Source: Sycon ciliatum (Eukaryota; Porifera; Calcarea; Leucosolenida; Sycettidae). Taken from it: DNA of 64,000 nucleotides. The translations under genes and the position numbers were made by a program. The stretch lies in NCBI RefSeq assembly GCF_964019385.1, contig NC_088647.1, positions 1,421,485 through 1,485,484 of the forward strand, read 5' to 3'. This document shows, piece by piece, positions 34,501 through 46,095 of this stretch. Numbering within the stretch: position 1 is the stretch's first letter; each line of letters begins with the position of its first letter. The notes under the pieces are model-generated. The model was not told where the DNA came from. It was given only the letters and a program-made list of their open reading frames with translations, and did not search any database.

Positions 34501-35562
34501 GTAAGTGTCAAGATAATCATCAACTGATTTGTAGTTGCCATGACGACGAACAACCGGGAGAGCTGGACCAGTGTACGCTGTGGCTGACCATTCTCCAGTT
34601 GCCGTGGTGATAAGCTGACCAGTCAGCTCAGTGCTGGTCGGCGCAAGCGGCAAGTTGCTCCATGAACATGTCTCCGGATCATTGTCAGTTGTCGTGACAA
34701 CCGTACATTGTAGAAACTTCAATAGGCACTGCTTCACACGGTCCTGTGGGAATGATGGCATATCCACCATCTTTCTGACCAATGGCACAACAAGCTGTAG
34801 CAGGCTGTTGTCTGCGGTGCACAGTGCCAGGAGAAAGTCTTCAAGTAACTGCCAATCCGGGTAACTTTGCTGCATGTACCCCAACAATGCTCCAGTGACT
34901 GGATTGAAGAATGTACACTTGCTTATTGCAGCAGTCAAGTTTTTGAAGACGTTGGGCATCGCGCGGAGGAAGTCTTTCAGGTCCAGAAGTGTTTTGATGA
35001 TTCTGCCAGTCAAGGTGTTGGCTGAATCTTTGTCGCTGATTGGCTGATTCAACATTGTCTTCCATATTAGGTGAGCATTGAGATATCGTACAGCCGTCAC
35101 TCTGTCGTCCGCCTTTACCAAGCTGCACAAATCATCTAGCCAGCTAATGAACTGCTTCGCTGTGGAGTTGATGGCAGTCACGGTTACTTCTGATGCTCGT
35201 GCGTTTTGGGCTTGCACTTGTTTCTTTCTCGTCTCCTCGAGCTTGAACTTCACTACGTCGGAAGGCGAGAGAGACATGCCGGCGATTGCGTCCAGCTTCA
35301 CACGGGTAAAGTGAAAGAAGACATCGTTGTCGGACCGCATATCGAGCGAAGTGTTGCCGTCTTCCGACTGTTGCTGGGGCTGGATGAAACCGATTGATTT
35401 ATCAGGTATGACGCGTGCAACAATCCCCGTTTTCCAGCGGCGTTTCCCGTCCTCCTGTTCAGGACGCTTCATGGCAAGCATTGTCTTTCCACTTTCTTTA
35501 GCTAGTTGCAGTGCCCACGGCTTGGCCTTTCTAGCCGGAGCTGCTTTGGAAGATCGTTCCAA
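28579..35562 (-). CDS. Gene B, exon 2: CSD - ZNFX1-type helicase - NFX1 zinc fingers - PARP - RGG tail
   Basis: An uninterrupted 2327-codon exon that begins after the acceptor TTGCTTGTAG|TTGGAA in phase 0; full protein about 2486 residues. In full-length numbering: cold-shock-like domain about 205-291 (KSIGFI, DVFFHF), ZNFX1-like conserved region, Walker A GPPGTGKT at about 884, LTYKNHALDEF, motif II VIVEEAAEVLE at about 1239, GDHKQLRPS, TIDRYQGDENQIV, and motif VI QSRAKCG at about 1500. Cys/His zinc fingers cover about 1545-1715 (CGHICSALCGANC). The PARP fold is at about 1990-2145 with FHTTDAKN, FGSGIYFSEYPDYSLRY and GKELCFFDVDQILP, giving a His-Tyr-Glu triad. The tail is Gly/Arg/Ser-rich (GRGGG, FGSRGGFAG). 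ZNFX1 relatives bind RNA in antiviral sensing and small-RNA pathways, and PARPs transfer ADP-ribose from NAD+. The combined role is inferred. Confidence 0.92.
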   Translation of the reverse strand: MERSSKAAPARKAKPWALQLAKESGKTMLAMKRPEQEDGKRRWKTGIVARVIPDKSIGFIQPQQQSEDGNTSLDMRSDNDVFFHFTRVKLDAIAGMSLSPSDVVKFKLEETRKKQVQAQNARASEVTVTAINSTAKQFISWLDDLCSLVKADDRVTAVRYLNAHLIWKTMLNQPISDKDSANTLTGRIIKTLLDLKDFLRAMPNVFKNLTAAISKCTFFNPVTGALLGYMQQSYPDWQLLEDFLLALCTADNSLLQLVVPLVRKMVDMPSFPQDRVKQCLLKFLQCTVVTTTDNDPETCSWSNLPLAPTSTELTGQLITTATGEWSATAYTGPALPVVRRHGNYKSVDDYLDTYFRLLREDCFAALKTGVQNLLQGKLDIRDMNVYYQVKLDAMESLVKDKNKRRQRGIGQSSSGFSLGIRVKPVRPVKDWQKTSALMYGNLVCITTDGSFSNPLWATVRSNANMATEGILLVDPCTDINGSDMAEFISRMRSASPHTTLMLESPAYYKAYQPVLLCLRDMTSEDIPFTEEIVDCLKDTEYPPEYLDTHAISEEAGDAQSDTKKKREISFDPTCLYKPLPNEDADKEESASSSTAIRNDAEPLVVQKISELGGVVAAPSLQESCAVASINHTSSKADMLSAQHKPDTRTRLLDTVRQLESSSDGMCHRQWGIFSSAVSALRGPPSMTLPDVLNLLEDDDADLCVDLSQRKAIAHTLRHRLALIQGPPGTGKTYIGIKLVQLLLTASSLKQKVFLVLTYKNHALDEFLLACMKFMRVVRAGGRSDNEALESRNINRIRVVAGHSEHERIGKRKAANDLQDIVQELSDATHFSVHGFLTYASPTQIMKLLFGVEKDRLSYADYMKLSGIFPKGDLDEWLLGVDQSALLHLVQLALAMWLPGQQIFDQLRQTMESSQANATGTAQFTPVQTQKSAGEAESSEDDEERKETLQHRKGGRAKEDPVRLVYWDVIRDAWPREIPGMEGQAHQVATELTSALEDDVWRLDGIRRAIFVQHIISLRKQDCRRRLEQAVYQFTHCSEQLRLHTALEKAQHLKETGAIMLGMTITGASMNHELLAALKPSVVIVEEAAEVLEPQIVAALGPWVQHLIMIGDHKQLRPSVESYTLVKDHHFDISMMERLLNNKMPHGLLLTQNRMRPEFSKLLLDIYPDYKDNLSVVSQNKVPACMADSMFFWHHTHKEDKSRSVENREEAEMVVRLALWFVQQGYDPADVTILTPYLGQTRRVRRLMQDSLSSVFDIQDHPDFIAEVMEEESLLQDARGEKKPLQPTAEQINKARDRHSVQVHTIDRYQGDENQIVIVSLTRSNPEGKIGFLDQLNRRCVAQSRAKCGMYFVGNFMTVQASANWKFLLSGLQEKSLVSPILQLACQKHPSASVKVKSAKDIPINRNDFCDEPCGILMPCDVHNCQRRCQPWHPHKICRQQVDFEFSVCGHASTKECYQPESALKCTSPKQFICPGSNCTKVYVRQCHDVAAEDEISYRCKELVTLTLPCQHKATKVCSARDPPCEFPCSKTLEKCGHICSALCGANCKSVPCKECERIERQRQEDKRKELESEVARLQTLQEEENSKMSSPDQAVGQLMKTDDSGIREIRQASINLLDKTMKKERQPQITNVQEIRNRNIEISQHEERMKLKTVTGDSQRLPISVQDPNVLAVLVQDGCAKMKQTIGSQSVWTVPSAECFSLEDVSGRTSNYIVWCDVYLGKTQEFNTLPSTLPSAHQREFDSCFIKSANGAGGYYCLFECNLIRPRYAVEFQCKALASVLNTALESKSMHSGEFERMTVEPSRGVLQGDQATVMNMATSAFFKQQKSADQMKITRVTYYVQPELVEKFIAFQETLKERKTKSERAAVWAFHTTDAKNVESIMEKNFDLQRVGKATRHRGKFGSGIYFSEYPDYSLRYGGSQKALLLCQVLPGKEYHCTKVSSGGRLEDGYDSHVYAADKQGYGKELCFFDVDQILPLFHVEFDKVWPQSNQPKQNYHQQLPPPPAHASPGMYGPGISESGRKTAAGHHNIASMDAPPSFASGENAMHTGMAGLNTYSGYAAGHNPLAPFVTDTSVVSSFFHYPGAHLNAANAATGATAAGSSFPTLSGAAEEKNPAVESQQTSRQSSPGDCQVSKDGWWDDGLESGTLPSTVRDANQQQPARPGSIADGRHGASPGVSAASASAATGRGGHVSTGPGKSGYGRGPNRGGYGQGTLHGGNQYGRGGGSFGSRGGFAGTDSQAGWQSSRGGGGGSGGGGGSGGGRGSQSAYSSTSQGYTDRRGGGGRGGHSTGPASQSDGTSGNRSAGAGVGGHRGRASRARGQNKKY

Positions 35563-35986
35563 CTACAAGCAACATAAGAAGAAACAAGGACAGAGATATT
35601 GCATTAGAATACTGTTTAGTGACTCACTGCACACTTCCAGAGCACAGGTTGACGGTCATCGCAAAGCACTCAATCAAGCGACATTAAACTCAATTTTTAT
35701 CTATCGACCAGCTAAGTCTGAAAATCACACTGTGACGTAGAATTTGAAATTGTACATGACGCTTTGCTACAGCTACAGCTTCGTGTATGGATGTTTCACA
35801 TGCCAATAGCAAAGTTCCTGGCACTGGCAGCTCTTTACATCACACTGTTTACGATTTTTAGACGGTATGCCTCTTCGGATAGGTTGAGACAGCGATTTCA
35901 CATTCGTAAAGCGCATGAGATTAGTCTTGTGTGGATCCAAGAAATGCACCCCAAACATTGGGAAAAGTGATTCGAGTGCTGCTCAC
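35563..35986 (-). other. Gene B intron 1 (transposon-free)
   Basis: 424 bp, phase 0, donor CAG|GTGAGC and acceptor TTGCTTGTAG. It holds the empty site (GTAGA-AT-TTGAAATT, AT at 35742-35743) of the ISL2EU-like element that fills the same intron in gene C. Confidence 0.85.
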
Positions 35987-36463
35987 CTGGTCGAATTTGT
36001 CAGGTTGTAGCCGCTTTAGCTGCTTCGGCTGCTCTGTCTGTTCTGGTCGTGACTGAAGCTCATCATCTGTGGGGCTGCTATGTACATCAGATTCCCTGAC
36101 GTCAAAGCTATCTTGGCCGGCCGCCATAGTAACATCTTCAAGCTGTCGCCGTCGACTGAAGTCAATAATTTTCGGCTGAGGTGGCTTGGGAGGCTTGGGA
36201 GACCTGCGAGGCTTTAAAAAGGTTCTGCGAGCTCGTTTCCAGGACCTCTGCTCTTCTAGATCATCGCTGTCACTGTCGGAATCATCTGTATCTTCCAGGA
36301 CCTCCAGCTCGATACCACCACCCTGGTATGGATTGTACCGGGCAGCGTACTGGTTGTGTTCATAGCTGGCGTGTGAATAACCACTGGCATTGCCGGCTGG
36401 TGGGTGATTTCCACCTCCCCACAGTTGGCCGCCTGCGCGCCCATTAGGAATGGCTGAAGCCAT
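35987..36463 (-). CDS. Gene B, coding exon 1: low-complexity N-terminus
   Basis: 159 codons from the ATG at 36463 to the donor CAG|GTGAGC. It is Gly/Asn/Tyr-rich at first (ASYEHNQYAARYNPYQGGG), then has an acidic Ser/Asp cluster (EDTDDSDSDSDD) and a basic proline-rich tract (KPRRSPKPPKPP). No globular domain is visible; the composition suggests a disordered RNA- or condensate-associated tail. The homologous exon of gene C is at 61438-61902 with small indels. Gene A has an unrelated first exon. Confidence 0.78.
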
Positions 36464-36677
36464 CGCTGTGCATCAGGCGGCAGTCTGAGAATCACAAACA
36501 AGTGCATGCACGTATTCAAACATTCACCGAAACACACGCCATCATTAGAAAAAAACGATGTCAAAAGGAGCAATTCCCAGGACTATAATGGCAGCAAAAC
36601 TGGAATAGAAAAGTTCACGCTAGTCGACTAATCACACAGAATGTGCTAACACAGAGCCAGAGCAACACCTCACAGTA

Positions 36678-36865
36678 CAGTCAGACCTCGCTTAACCGCA
36701 CGCATCTGTTTTCCGCAAAAGTATCCGGATAGATGAGGGAACCGGATAATCGAACGCACATACTGTATGTATGTATGGCATACGCTGTAAACCAGTTACC
36801 AACGATTTTCTTCCGGATGGCGAGGGATCCGTATAAAAGAAGACCGGATAAGCGAGGTCTGGCTG
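36678..36865. mobile_element. pogo/Tigger-like MITE, TA target
   Basis: 188 bp with ends CAGTCAGACCTCGCTTAACCG and CCGGATAAGCGAGGTCTGGCTG, flanked by TA on both sides. The paralogous site upstream of gene C reads CACAGTACATGTACTGG without the insertion. The CAGNNAGACCTCGCTTA terminus resembles pogo/Tigger elements of the Tc1/mariner superfamily. Confidence 0.85.
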
Positions 36866-36916
36866 TACATGTACTGGCATCAGTAGACCTACAAGGTAAC
36901 ACCACACACTATAATT

Positions 36917-37112
36917 ATCATGTACTGGTATTGGTTAGAGCAGAGCTAGGCTAACAGCTCACAGCATCATGTGCTGGTATTGGGTAGAGCAGAGCTAGGC
37001 TAACAGCTCACAGCATCATGTGCTGGTATTGGGTAGAGCAGAGCTAGGCTAACAGCTCACAGCATCATGTACTGGTATTGGGTAGAGCAGAGCTAGGCTA
37101 ACAGCTCACAGC
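36917..37112. repeat. 49-bp tandem repeat, four copies
   Basis: The unit contains GGGTAGAGCAGAGCTAGGCT and CATCATGTRCTGGTATT. Two copies exist at the paralogous position 62419-62516. Confidence 0.9.
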
Positions 37113-37253
37113 AGCACAGGGCATGCCTGTGCTAGCACAGCCTCCTATTCCATTATGGTTGTCTGATGATTGGCTCAGCCATGAAACTCCGAGTCACAAC
37201 GGAATTTGCCAAGGTTTTCATTGCTTGCCTTTGTGTACTAGCACAGAAGTGAC

Positions 37254-37660
37254 CAGGTGGCATGCAGTCAGGTGGCATACAGTCAGGTGGCATGCAGTCA
37301 GGTGGCATGCAGTCAGGTGGCATGCAGTCAGGTGGCATGCAGTCAGGTGGCATACAGTCAGGTGGCATGCAGTCAGGTGGCATGCAGTCAGGTGGCATGC
37401 AGTCAGGTGGCATGCAGTCAGGTGGCATACAGTCAGGTGGCATACAGTCAGGTGGCATGCAGTCAGGTGGCATACAGTCAGGTGGCATGCAGTCAGGTGG
37501 CATGCAGTCAGGTGGCATACAGTCAGGTGGCATACAGTCAGGTGGCATGCAGTCAGGTGGCATACAGTCAGGTGGCATGCAGTCAGGTGGCATACAGTCA
37601 GGTGGCATACAGTCAGGTGGCATGCAGTCAGGTGGCATACAGTCAGGTGGCATACAGTGC
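37254..37660. repeat. 15-bp minisatellite (about 27 copies)
   Basis: The unit is AGGTGGCATGCAGTC, with a CATAC variant interspersed. The unit length keeps frames open on both strands, giving false repetitive proteins (CMPPD, MQSGG, RWHAV). The paralogous array in block 2 is at 62659-63155. Confidence 0.97.
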
Positions 37661-37758
37661 ATCACACTAACTCTACTGTGAACGAATCATACAAACGATA
37701 AACAATAATGGAAAATAGCACAGCACACCAGCGATACTACCATTATTTTAGTGAACTA

Positions 37759-38240
37759 TCACATGTTTATAAGACTCCACAAACCCAAAAAGCGGTGTAA
37801 CATATAATTCGATTTGAATCGCAGTAAAGAGACCTTCGGAGTGCTGAGTTGAAAGGTCTTGGTCCGAGGAAGCTGAGACACTCCGCTCCTCCTTTATTCC
37901 CAATCGAACTCGTGCACTTCCACCGAAACTGGTTGACTGCACCCTGCCAGATGGGGATTTGTACGCAAAATGTCACTAAAAGCGTCATTTCGTTCTTATA
38001 AAGCACGGATGAACGCGATTGGCCCATATGTCGTAGTCTTTCGGACGCCGCGTCCACTGGTTTGGGTTTGAGAAGGCTGATGCAGCGTTCGGCTCTTATT
38101 CCCAATCGAACATGGTTAAATAAGTGGCCAAGTTCTCATGCGTACCCCAGTCGCCTGCCGGGTCACCGTACCTGCAGACTACAACTTTCACACCAAGGCT
38201 CAACTCAAAGTTTCAAAGGTTCAACTCGAGTGACAGGAAC
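37759..38240. mobile_element. Diverged relative of the foldback element (single arm)
   Basis: It shares long stretches with the arm of the element at 19724-20584, for example AAAGGTCTTGGTCCGAGGAA, TTTATTCCCAATCGAACTCG and GATTGGCCCATATG. It lacks a complete opposing arm. The same copy recurs at 63662 onward in block 2, so it predates the block duplication. Confidence 0.65.
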
Positions 38241-38339
38241 GCGTTCAAACAGGTTGTAGGCTAGAACCCTGAACACTCAGATCTATCATATCCGGACCTG
38301 CAAGTTATGGGCACCTTTGTCTACCGGGCACCATGCGTG

Positions 38340-38405
38340 TATACGTGTGTGTGTACGTGTGTGTGCACGTGTGTGTGTGTGCGTGTGTGCGTGCATGCGC
38401 ATGTG

Positions 38406-38465
<60 letters not shown>
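38340..38465. repeat. (GT)n microsatellite
   Basis: A GT-rich tract, pure in its second half. Confidence 0.9.
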
Positions 38466-41029
<2,564 letters not shown>

Positions 41030-41985
41030 GGCCAGTAGGCAGGCCAGCCGGCACACGGAGGTACGTTTTGTACATGTCACTAGCCCAGCGGCCGGCCTTC
41101 TGGAGCTGCCAAGCTGAGGCATTCCTTCCGGCCATTGCAATAGCCCCGCCAATCCTGAGGGAGTGACTGCTAACACCCGGATCTAGGGCTCTCGTCATCC
41201 AGTAGTTCACATCTTTGACTGTGAAATATTGCCCACTTCGGAATATGAACAGCGGTGACGTCGTTGGCGTTGCGTGGCGGATAGCGTGGTACTTGTGCAT
41301 TGCTTGGACAGGGCAGAGCTGGCTGCCGGACCATGGCTGCAAGATGACTTGCCCCCAGTGCCACGTTGGGAGGTCTTCGTTATCCCGAGTCGTATGCTGA
41401 TCTGAGTCCCAGTGAGTGAGACTTGACCCAGGGTCAGAGTGCGGCCATTCGAAGCGGAGCGGGGAGAGGCGGCAGTATCCTCGCTCACTATGAGCAATCC
41501 CGCAAAGGCTGTCATGAAGGTGGCCCAGAGCATGCACCTGTCCGATTCGCAGTAGTGGGAGCGCTGGATCACGGTCAAGAGCTGCTGCAGGTCTGATTGG
41601 GTGATAGCCTGGCGTTGACATTGTGTCGGTGCTGCTTGCTGGCGGTGCTGCCATTGCTGACGCTCCGCTCCCTTCAGGGCTGCTGTAACTCTATCGTGCT
41701 GAGTTGTGTGTGACGGCCCACCATGGCAGAGGAGGTAATACCTCACGGCGGATACATATACTCGGATGGTTGCGCTAGATCTGTGACCGGGTACGCAGTG
41801 GGTGATGAATGCAAGTAAGTCATTTACCGACGGCCTACTCGGCTGGCATCCCAGTTGTGTACACAGCTTCAGATACGCCCCAGACCCTGGCGGGTATGTG
41901 CGGGCAGAACTTGGGGCTACTGAGTCCCTAATTAGGTCGCCGGCCTTTATCAGTAGCGTCTGACAGAGATGATGTGCTCAGAGCA
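41030..41985 (-). pseudogene. Degenerate tyrosine recombinase (DIRS-type retroelement integrase)
   Basis: In reverse orientation the reading starts with a core-binding-like domain (LIKAGDLIRDSVAPSSART, ATIRVYVSAVRYYLLCHGG), then FAGLLIVSE, where box I normally has Arg before VSE; here it is Ile. The frame shifts at a C run at 41352-41356 (G on the coding strand). The second frame gives SSHSLRIGGAIAMAG, GRWASDMYKTYLR, with the HxxR and the Tyr nucleophile still present. A lost box I Arg and a frameshift mean it is inactive. With the gag/RT fragments upstream on the same strand it fits a DIRS- or Ngaro-type element. A Crypton is the main alternative. Confidence 0.65.
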
Positions 41986-42044
41986 CATCATCTCTGTCGA
42001 GCAACTAGTATGATAGCTCTGCTCGGGACCGCTAGAGCTGAGCT

Positions 42045-42131
42045 GGCAAATGACTCCGCATGGAGCAAATGACTCCGCATGGAGCCGGCAAATGACTCCG
42101 CATGGAGCCGCCAATGACTCTGAGTAGAGCC
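42045..42131. repeat. Short tandem repeat, about 19-23 bp unit
   Basis: Three to four copies of CAAATGACTCCGCATGGAGC with spacing variants. A 25-bp perfect palindrome (GATGATGTGCTC/GAGCACATCATC around A) lies just beside it at about 41970-41995. Confidence 0.75.
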
Positions 42132-42739
42132 ACCTAATGCTAAATATAAAGGTATGCATGACAGTTGAGAGCATATATTCTCATGGATTGTAAGAATACA
42201 TTCTCGCGCCACATATATACTGGTACACACAGATTATAGACAGCAATAGCGACAACACACAAATTGAAGGGTAGTTGGCCGCAGCCAGATGTGAACCGAA
42301 GCACGAGTGAGGCATGAAAGCAAGCACTGAGAACAGAGTGTGTCTCAAATGGGAAAGATGTGCATGCGGATAACAGAAATAGGCCATGATGCAGAACCAC
42401 TTGGGACCGTCAGATTAATTTTCCTGGACCGAGCCAGCCGGGAAAAAACCCTCGCGCCGACGGACGCAGTAGTGAGGGAAAAAACCGGGTGTATAACCCC
42501 AATGGCGATTTGGCATCATGTAGGCATGGCACGCACAAATCTGCATATTGGCAAGAGATAAAGAACACGCCCGATGCCGTATATGCAACCGAAACATGTT
42601 GAGCGAGAAATACAACGTCATGTGTGCGCCAGAAACGTGAGTTGAGGTAACGGGTGGGAGGTTGGGAAGGAAAGTGTGTGGGAACAAATGTTCCGCAAGT
42701 TGCATGCTCCAGAGTCAAAACAGCAATGACAGTGCAAGA

Positions 42740-43672
42740 GACACGACTACCGCATGCGCACGGGTCGGACCAGCTTCCGGGGCTGAAAGATGCATGATCA
42801 AGCGATGCCCACCCGATTTATTTGGCATGACACCAAGACATGCCCTCTTGCCGCAGGTGAGCATCCACAACATCAGGGTAGTCAAAAGCTGATCTAAGAT
42901 TCTTGCTGAGGGTAGAATGCTTAACACCCTTAGGACGTGATGCTGGTCTACCAACAGTTTGTTCAGGTAGTGTGTGCGTTGCATGCCTACAATGATGGAC
43001 AACACTGCCCACGCTTCGGCCCAGGCCACTGTCTATACTCGACTCTCGCTGTTTCTGCTAGTGCTATGCTGGGGCCAGCACTACTGACCCATCCGAGTCG
43101 TTCTCGAGCCTGAAACGTTTGGCTGAGGGTTCAGCGGGCACTGCTGAGGGGCGCAGGAGCCTGAGGAGGAGTGCTAAATCTACGAACTCCCCTCGCAGCA
43201 CTTTCTCCACCACTCTCGGCCACATGTGCAACACACAGGGGACGGGTGTGGGCATGTGGTGGAGATGCATGTACAGGCACGTCAGAGTCAAGCCTACCTC
43301 AGTAGTACCTGCCGAGTTCAGGTCTTGTGCGCAGGCGATATCAGCATCCGGCTCGCCAGAGTCGTCCCCGGAAATGCCTTCTCGGACGGAGGAGCGGATT
43401 AGCTCGCGGATCTCCTGGTGCTGCTGTTTGAAAACGACTCATGATAGGCTAGCTAGAAAATTCGCACAACACTGCTGATATTGCAAGCCAAGGTGCTCAA
43501 ACAAATTTGTTTGCATAGAAAGGTCTCGCTGCTGTTCTCTGCCAGCAAGGCTGCGAGTCCCACGCTGGCGCATGTGCCATTTTCCCACGCTTGGGGACGA
43601 TGTACGATGACAGCCGGCGTTGCGGACTGCCTGCGAGTAGTTCAAAATAAGTATTAGATAAATTTCACACAT
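42740..43672 (-). pseudogene. Degenerate gag / reverse-transcriptase start of a DIRS-like element
   Basis: On the minus strand, fragments in several frames read FEHLGLQYQQCCANF, QQHQEIRELIRSSV, then MWPRVVEKVLRGEFVDLALL as in gag-like proteins of DIRS-type elements. They are followed by NLRSAFDYPDVVDAHLRQE and LGVMPNKSGGHRLIMHLSAP, which resemble the start of DIRS reverse transcriptases. Frames are broken and the rest of the RT/RNase H is missing. It lies upstream, on the same strand, of the recombinase relic at 41030-41985. Confidence 0.5.
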
Positions 43673-43862
43673 GTTTCATGCTGTCAATCTAACAATCATT
43701 GAGTATTCTGAAAGTAACCGCGTTAGTTGCTAGTACCCCATGCCCAGCCCTCGACTCCAGACATCTGATTGGCAAAACATGCATCGCAATACATTGCATT
43801 CTTATGCTGTCAAGCAGACTCTCGATAAGCATCCATTTGCTGTTGGAGAATCCGTCCAAAAA

Positions 43863-43864
<2 letters not shown>

Positions 43865-43899
<35 letters not shown>

Positions 43900-43932
43900 G
43901 CAGCAGCAGCAGCAGCAGCAACAACAACAGTA
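43865..43932. repeat. (CAA)n/(CAG)n trinucleotide repeat
   Basis: CAA units with one CAT, then about seven CAG units, then CAA again. Confidence 0.95.
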
Positions 43933-45260
43933 GCGGTCTCTTGACATAGCAGAGCCATTAATTAGGCATGCAATGCAGAGCACTTAGAGTGTATATTGTC
44001 ACCTGGTGATATGACAACATAGAGCACACACTGAGCATTGTCTGCAAGTCAGTGCCTTGCAAGGAGTGAGAAAGAATTGAACGCCAAAGTCAGGAAGACA
44101 AGCGCAAGAAGCTGGAAAGTGAAGTGGCACGACTCAGGACATTGCAGGAAGAGGAGAATTCCAAAAAGTCCAGTCCTGATCAGATTGCTGGCCAGCTTAT
44201 GACAACAGATGACTCAGGGATCAGAGAGATCCGTCAAGCCAGCATCAATTTGCTGGACAAGACCATGAAGAAAGAAAGACAGCCACAAATCACCAACGTC
44301 CAAGAGATCCGCAATCGCAACATAGAGATTTCCCAGCACGAAGAACGGATGAAACTGAAGACTGTGACTGGGGACAGTCAAAGATTACCAATCAGCGTAC
44401 AAGATCCCAATGTCTTGGCCGTACTTGTACAAGATGGATGTGCTAAGATGAAACAAACAATTGGTTCGCAATCCGTGTGGACAGTCCCTAGTGCAGAATG
44501 TTTCTCGCTGGAAGATGTGTCCGGTCGAACAAGCAATTACATTGTCTGGTGTGATGTGTATCTGGGTAAGACCCAGGAGTTCAACACTCTCCCCAGCACA
44601 CTGCCAAGCGCGCACCAACGTGAGTTTGATTCTTGCTTCATCAAGAGTGCCAACGGCGCCGGTGGATACTATTGTCTATTCGAATGCAATCTGATCCGAC
44701 CTCGCTATGCTGTTGAATTCCAGTGCAAAGCACTTGCAAGCGTTCTGAACACAGCACTGGAGAGCAAGTCCATGCATAATGGAGAGTTTGAACGCATAAC
44801 CGTCGAACCAAGCAGAGGTGTGCTGCAGGGTGGCCAGGTAGCAGTGATGAACATGGCAACCAGTGCATTCTTCAAGCAACAGAAGAGTGCAGAACAGATG
44901 AAGATCACCCGAGTGACCTACTATGTGCAGCCAGAGCTGGTGGAGAAGTTTATTGCTTTCCAGGAGAAGTTGAAGGAGAGGAAAACTGAGAGTGAGCATG
45001 CAGCAGTTTTGGCCTTCCACACTACCGATGCGAGGAACGTGGAAAGTATCGTGAAGAAGAACTTTAATCTTGAGCGGGTCGGTACTGCAATGCATCACGG
45101 AGGCAAGTTTGGTTCCGGTATATACTTCTCCGAGTATCCAGACTACAGTCTTCGCTATGGTGGATCTCAGAAGGCACTGCTGTTGTGTCAAGTTCTTCCT
45201 GGCAAGGAATATCGCTGCACAAAGATCTCATCTGGAGGAAGTCTGGAGGAGGGTTACGAC

Positions 45261-45564
45261 TATCACTTGGCGGATTATGCTGGCATAATATTTGGCATAA
45301 TCTTGGGATTTCGTCAAAATATTATGCTCCGGCATATTATACGGATTTCAACGTGTAAGGCGTGTAAGATCGGCATAATCTTTCGGTTTAGACAAAAATT
45401 ATGCTTAGGGCATGGCCGTGTGTGTATGCGTGGTTTCTCAATCCTCTATGTACAGCGTGAATACATAGTGGAACCGAGCATAATTCAGCATATTTGTTGG
45501 CATAATTGTGGCATAATCAAAAGCATAATTTGATGATTGGCCGAGCATAGTCCGCCAATGGCTA
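45261..45564. mobile_element. hAT-like MITE, first of a doublet
   Basis: 304 bp with ends TATCACTTGGCGGATTATGC and the inverse of TAGCCATTGGCGGACTATGC, flanked on each side by GTTACGAC (45253-45260 and 45565-45572), an 8-bp duplication. It is rich in GGCATAAT motifs and has no coding capacity. Confidence 0.8.
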
Positions 45565-45572
45565 GTTACGAC

Positions 45573-46095
45573 TAGCCATTGGCGGACTATGCTCGGCCAA
45601 TCGTCAAATTATGCTTTTGATTATGCCACAATTATGCCAACAAAGATGCTGAATTATGCTGATTTATGTTCGGTTCCACTATGTATTCACGCTGTACATA
45701 GAGGATTGAGAAACCACGCATACACACACGGCCATGCCCTAAGCATAATTTTTGTCTAAACCGAAAGATTATGCCGACCTTACACGTTGGAATCCGTATA
45801 ATAATTTATTATGCCGGAGCATAATTTTTTGACGAAATCCCAAGATTATGCCAAATATTATGCCAGCATAATCCGCCAAGGGCTATGACAAGGAGTCGTA
45901 ATTGGGGTATTTAAAAAACAAACATCTGCAGGCTTTCTGACAAAGCTGTATTATGCCCCTAAGCATAATTTTTGTCTAAACCGAAAGATTATGCCGACCT
46001 TACACGTTGGAATCCGTTTTATGCCGTAGCATAATTTTTGCACGAAATCCCAGGATTAGGCCAAATAATATGCCGGCATAATCCGCCAAGGGCTA
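45573..46095. mobile_element. hAT-like MITE, second of a doublet, head-to-head, with an extra partial copy
   Basis: It starts TAGCCATTGGCGG immediately after the shared GTTACGAC, repeats the first element in reverse complement to about 45885, then adds a spacer and a further half copy ending CCGCCAAGGGCTA before a third GTTACGAC (46096-46103). The two elements together form a long foldback centred on 45568. Confidence 0.75.

Larger units (their letters stand above)
36464..37253. other. Upstream region of gene B
   Basis: Presumed 5'UTR and promoter side of gene B. No TATA-type signal could be assigned with confidence. It contains a MITE at 36678-36865 and a 49-bp tandem array. The remainder matches 61903-62655 upstream of gene C. 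Confidence 0.5.

Noticed and set aside
37254-37660. Regular array resembling a CRISPR
   Set aside because: There are no unique spacers; the 15-bp units are contiguous, and the DNA is eukaryotic.
37153-37701. Long repetitive open frames on both strands (CMPPD, MQSGG and RWHAV repeats), also at 62558-63176
   Set aside because: They arise from a 15-bp tandem repeat whose length keeps every frame open. There is no domain, start context or splice evidence.
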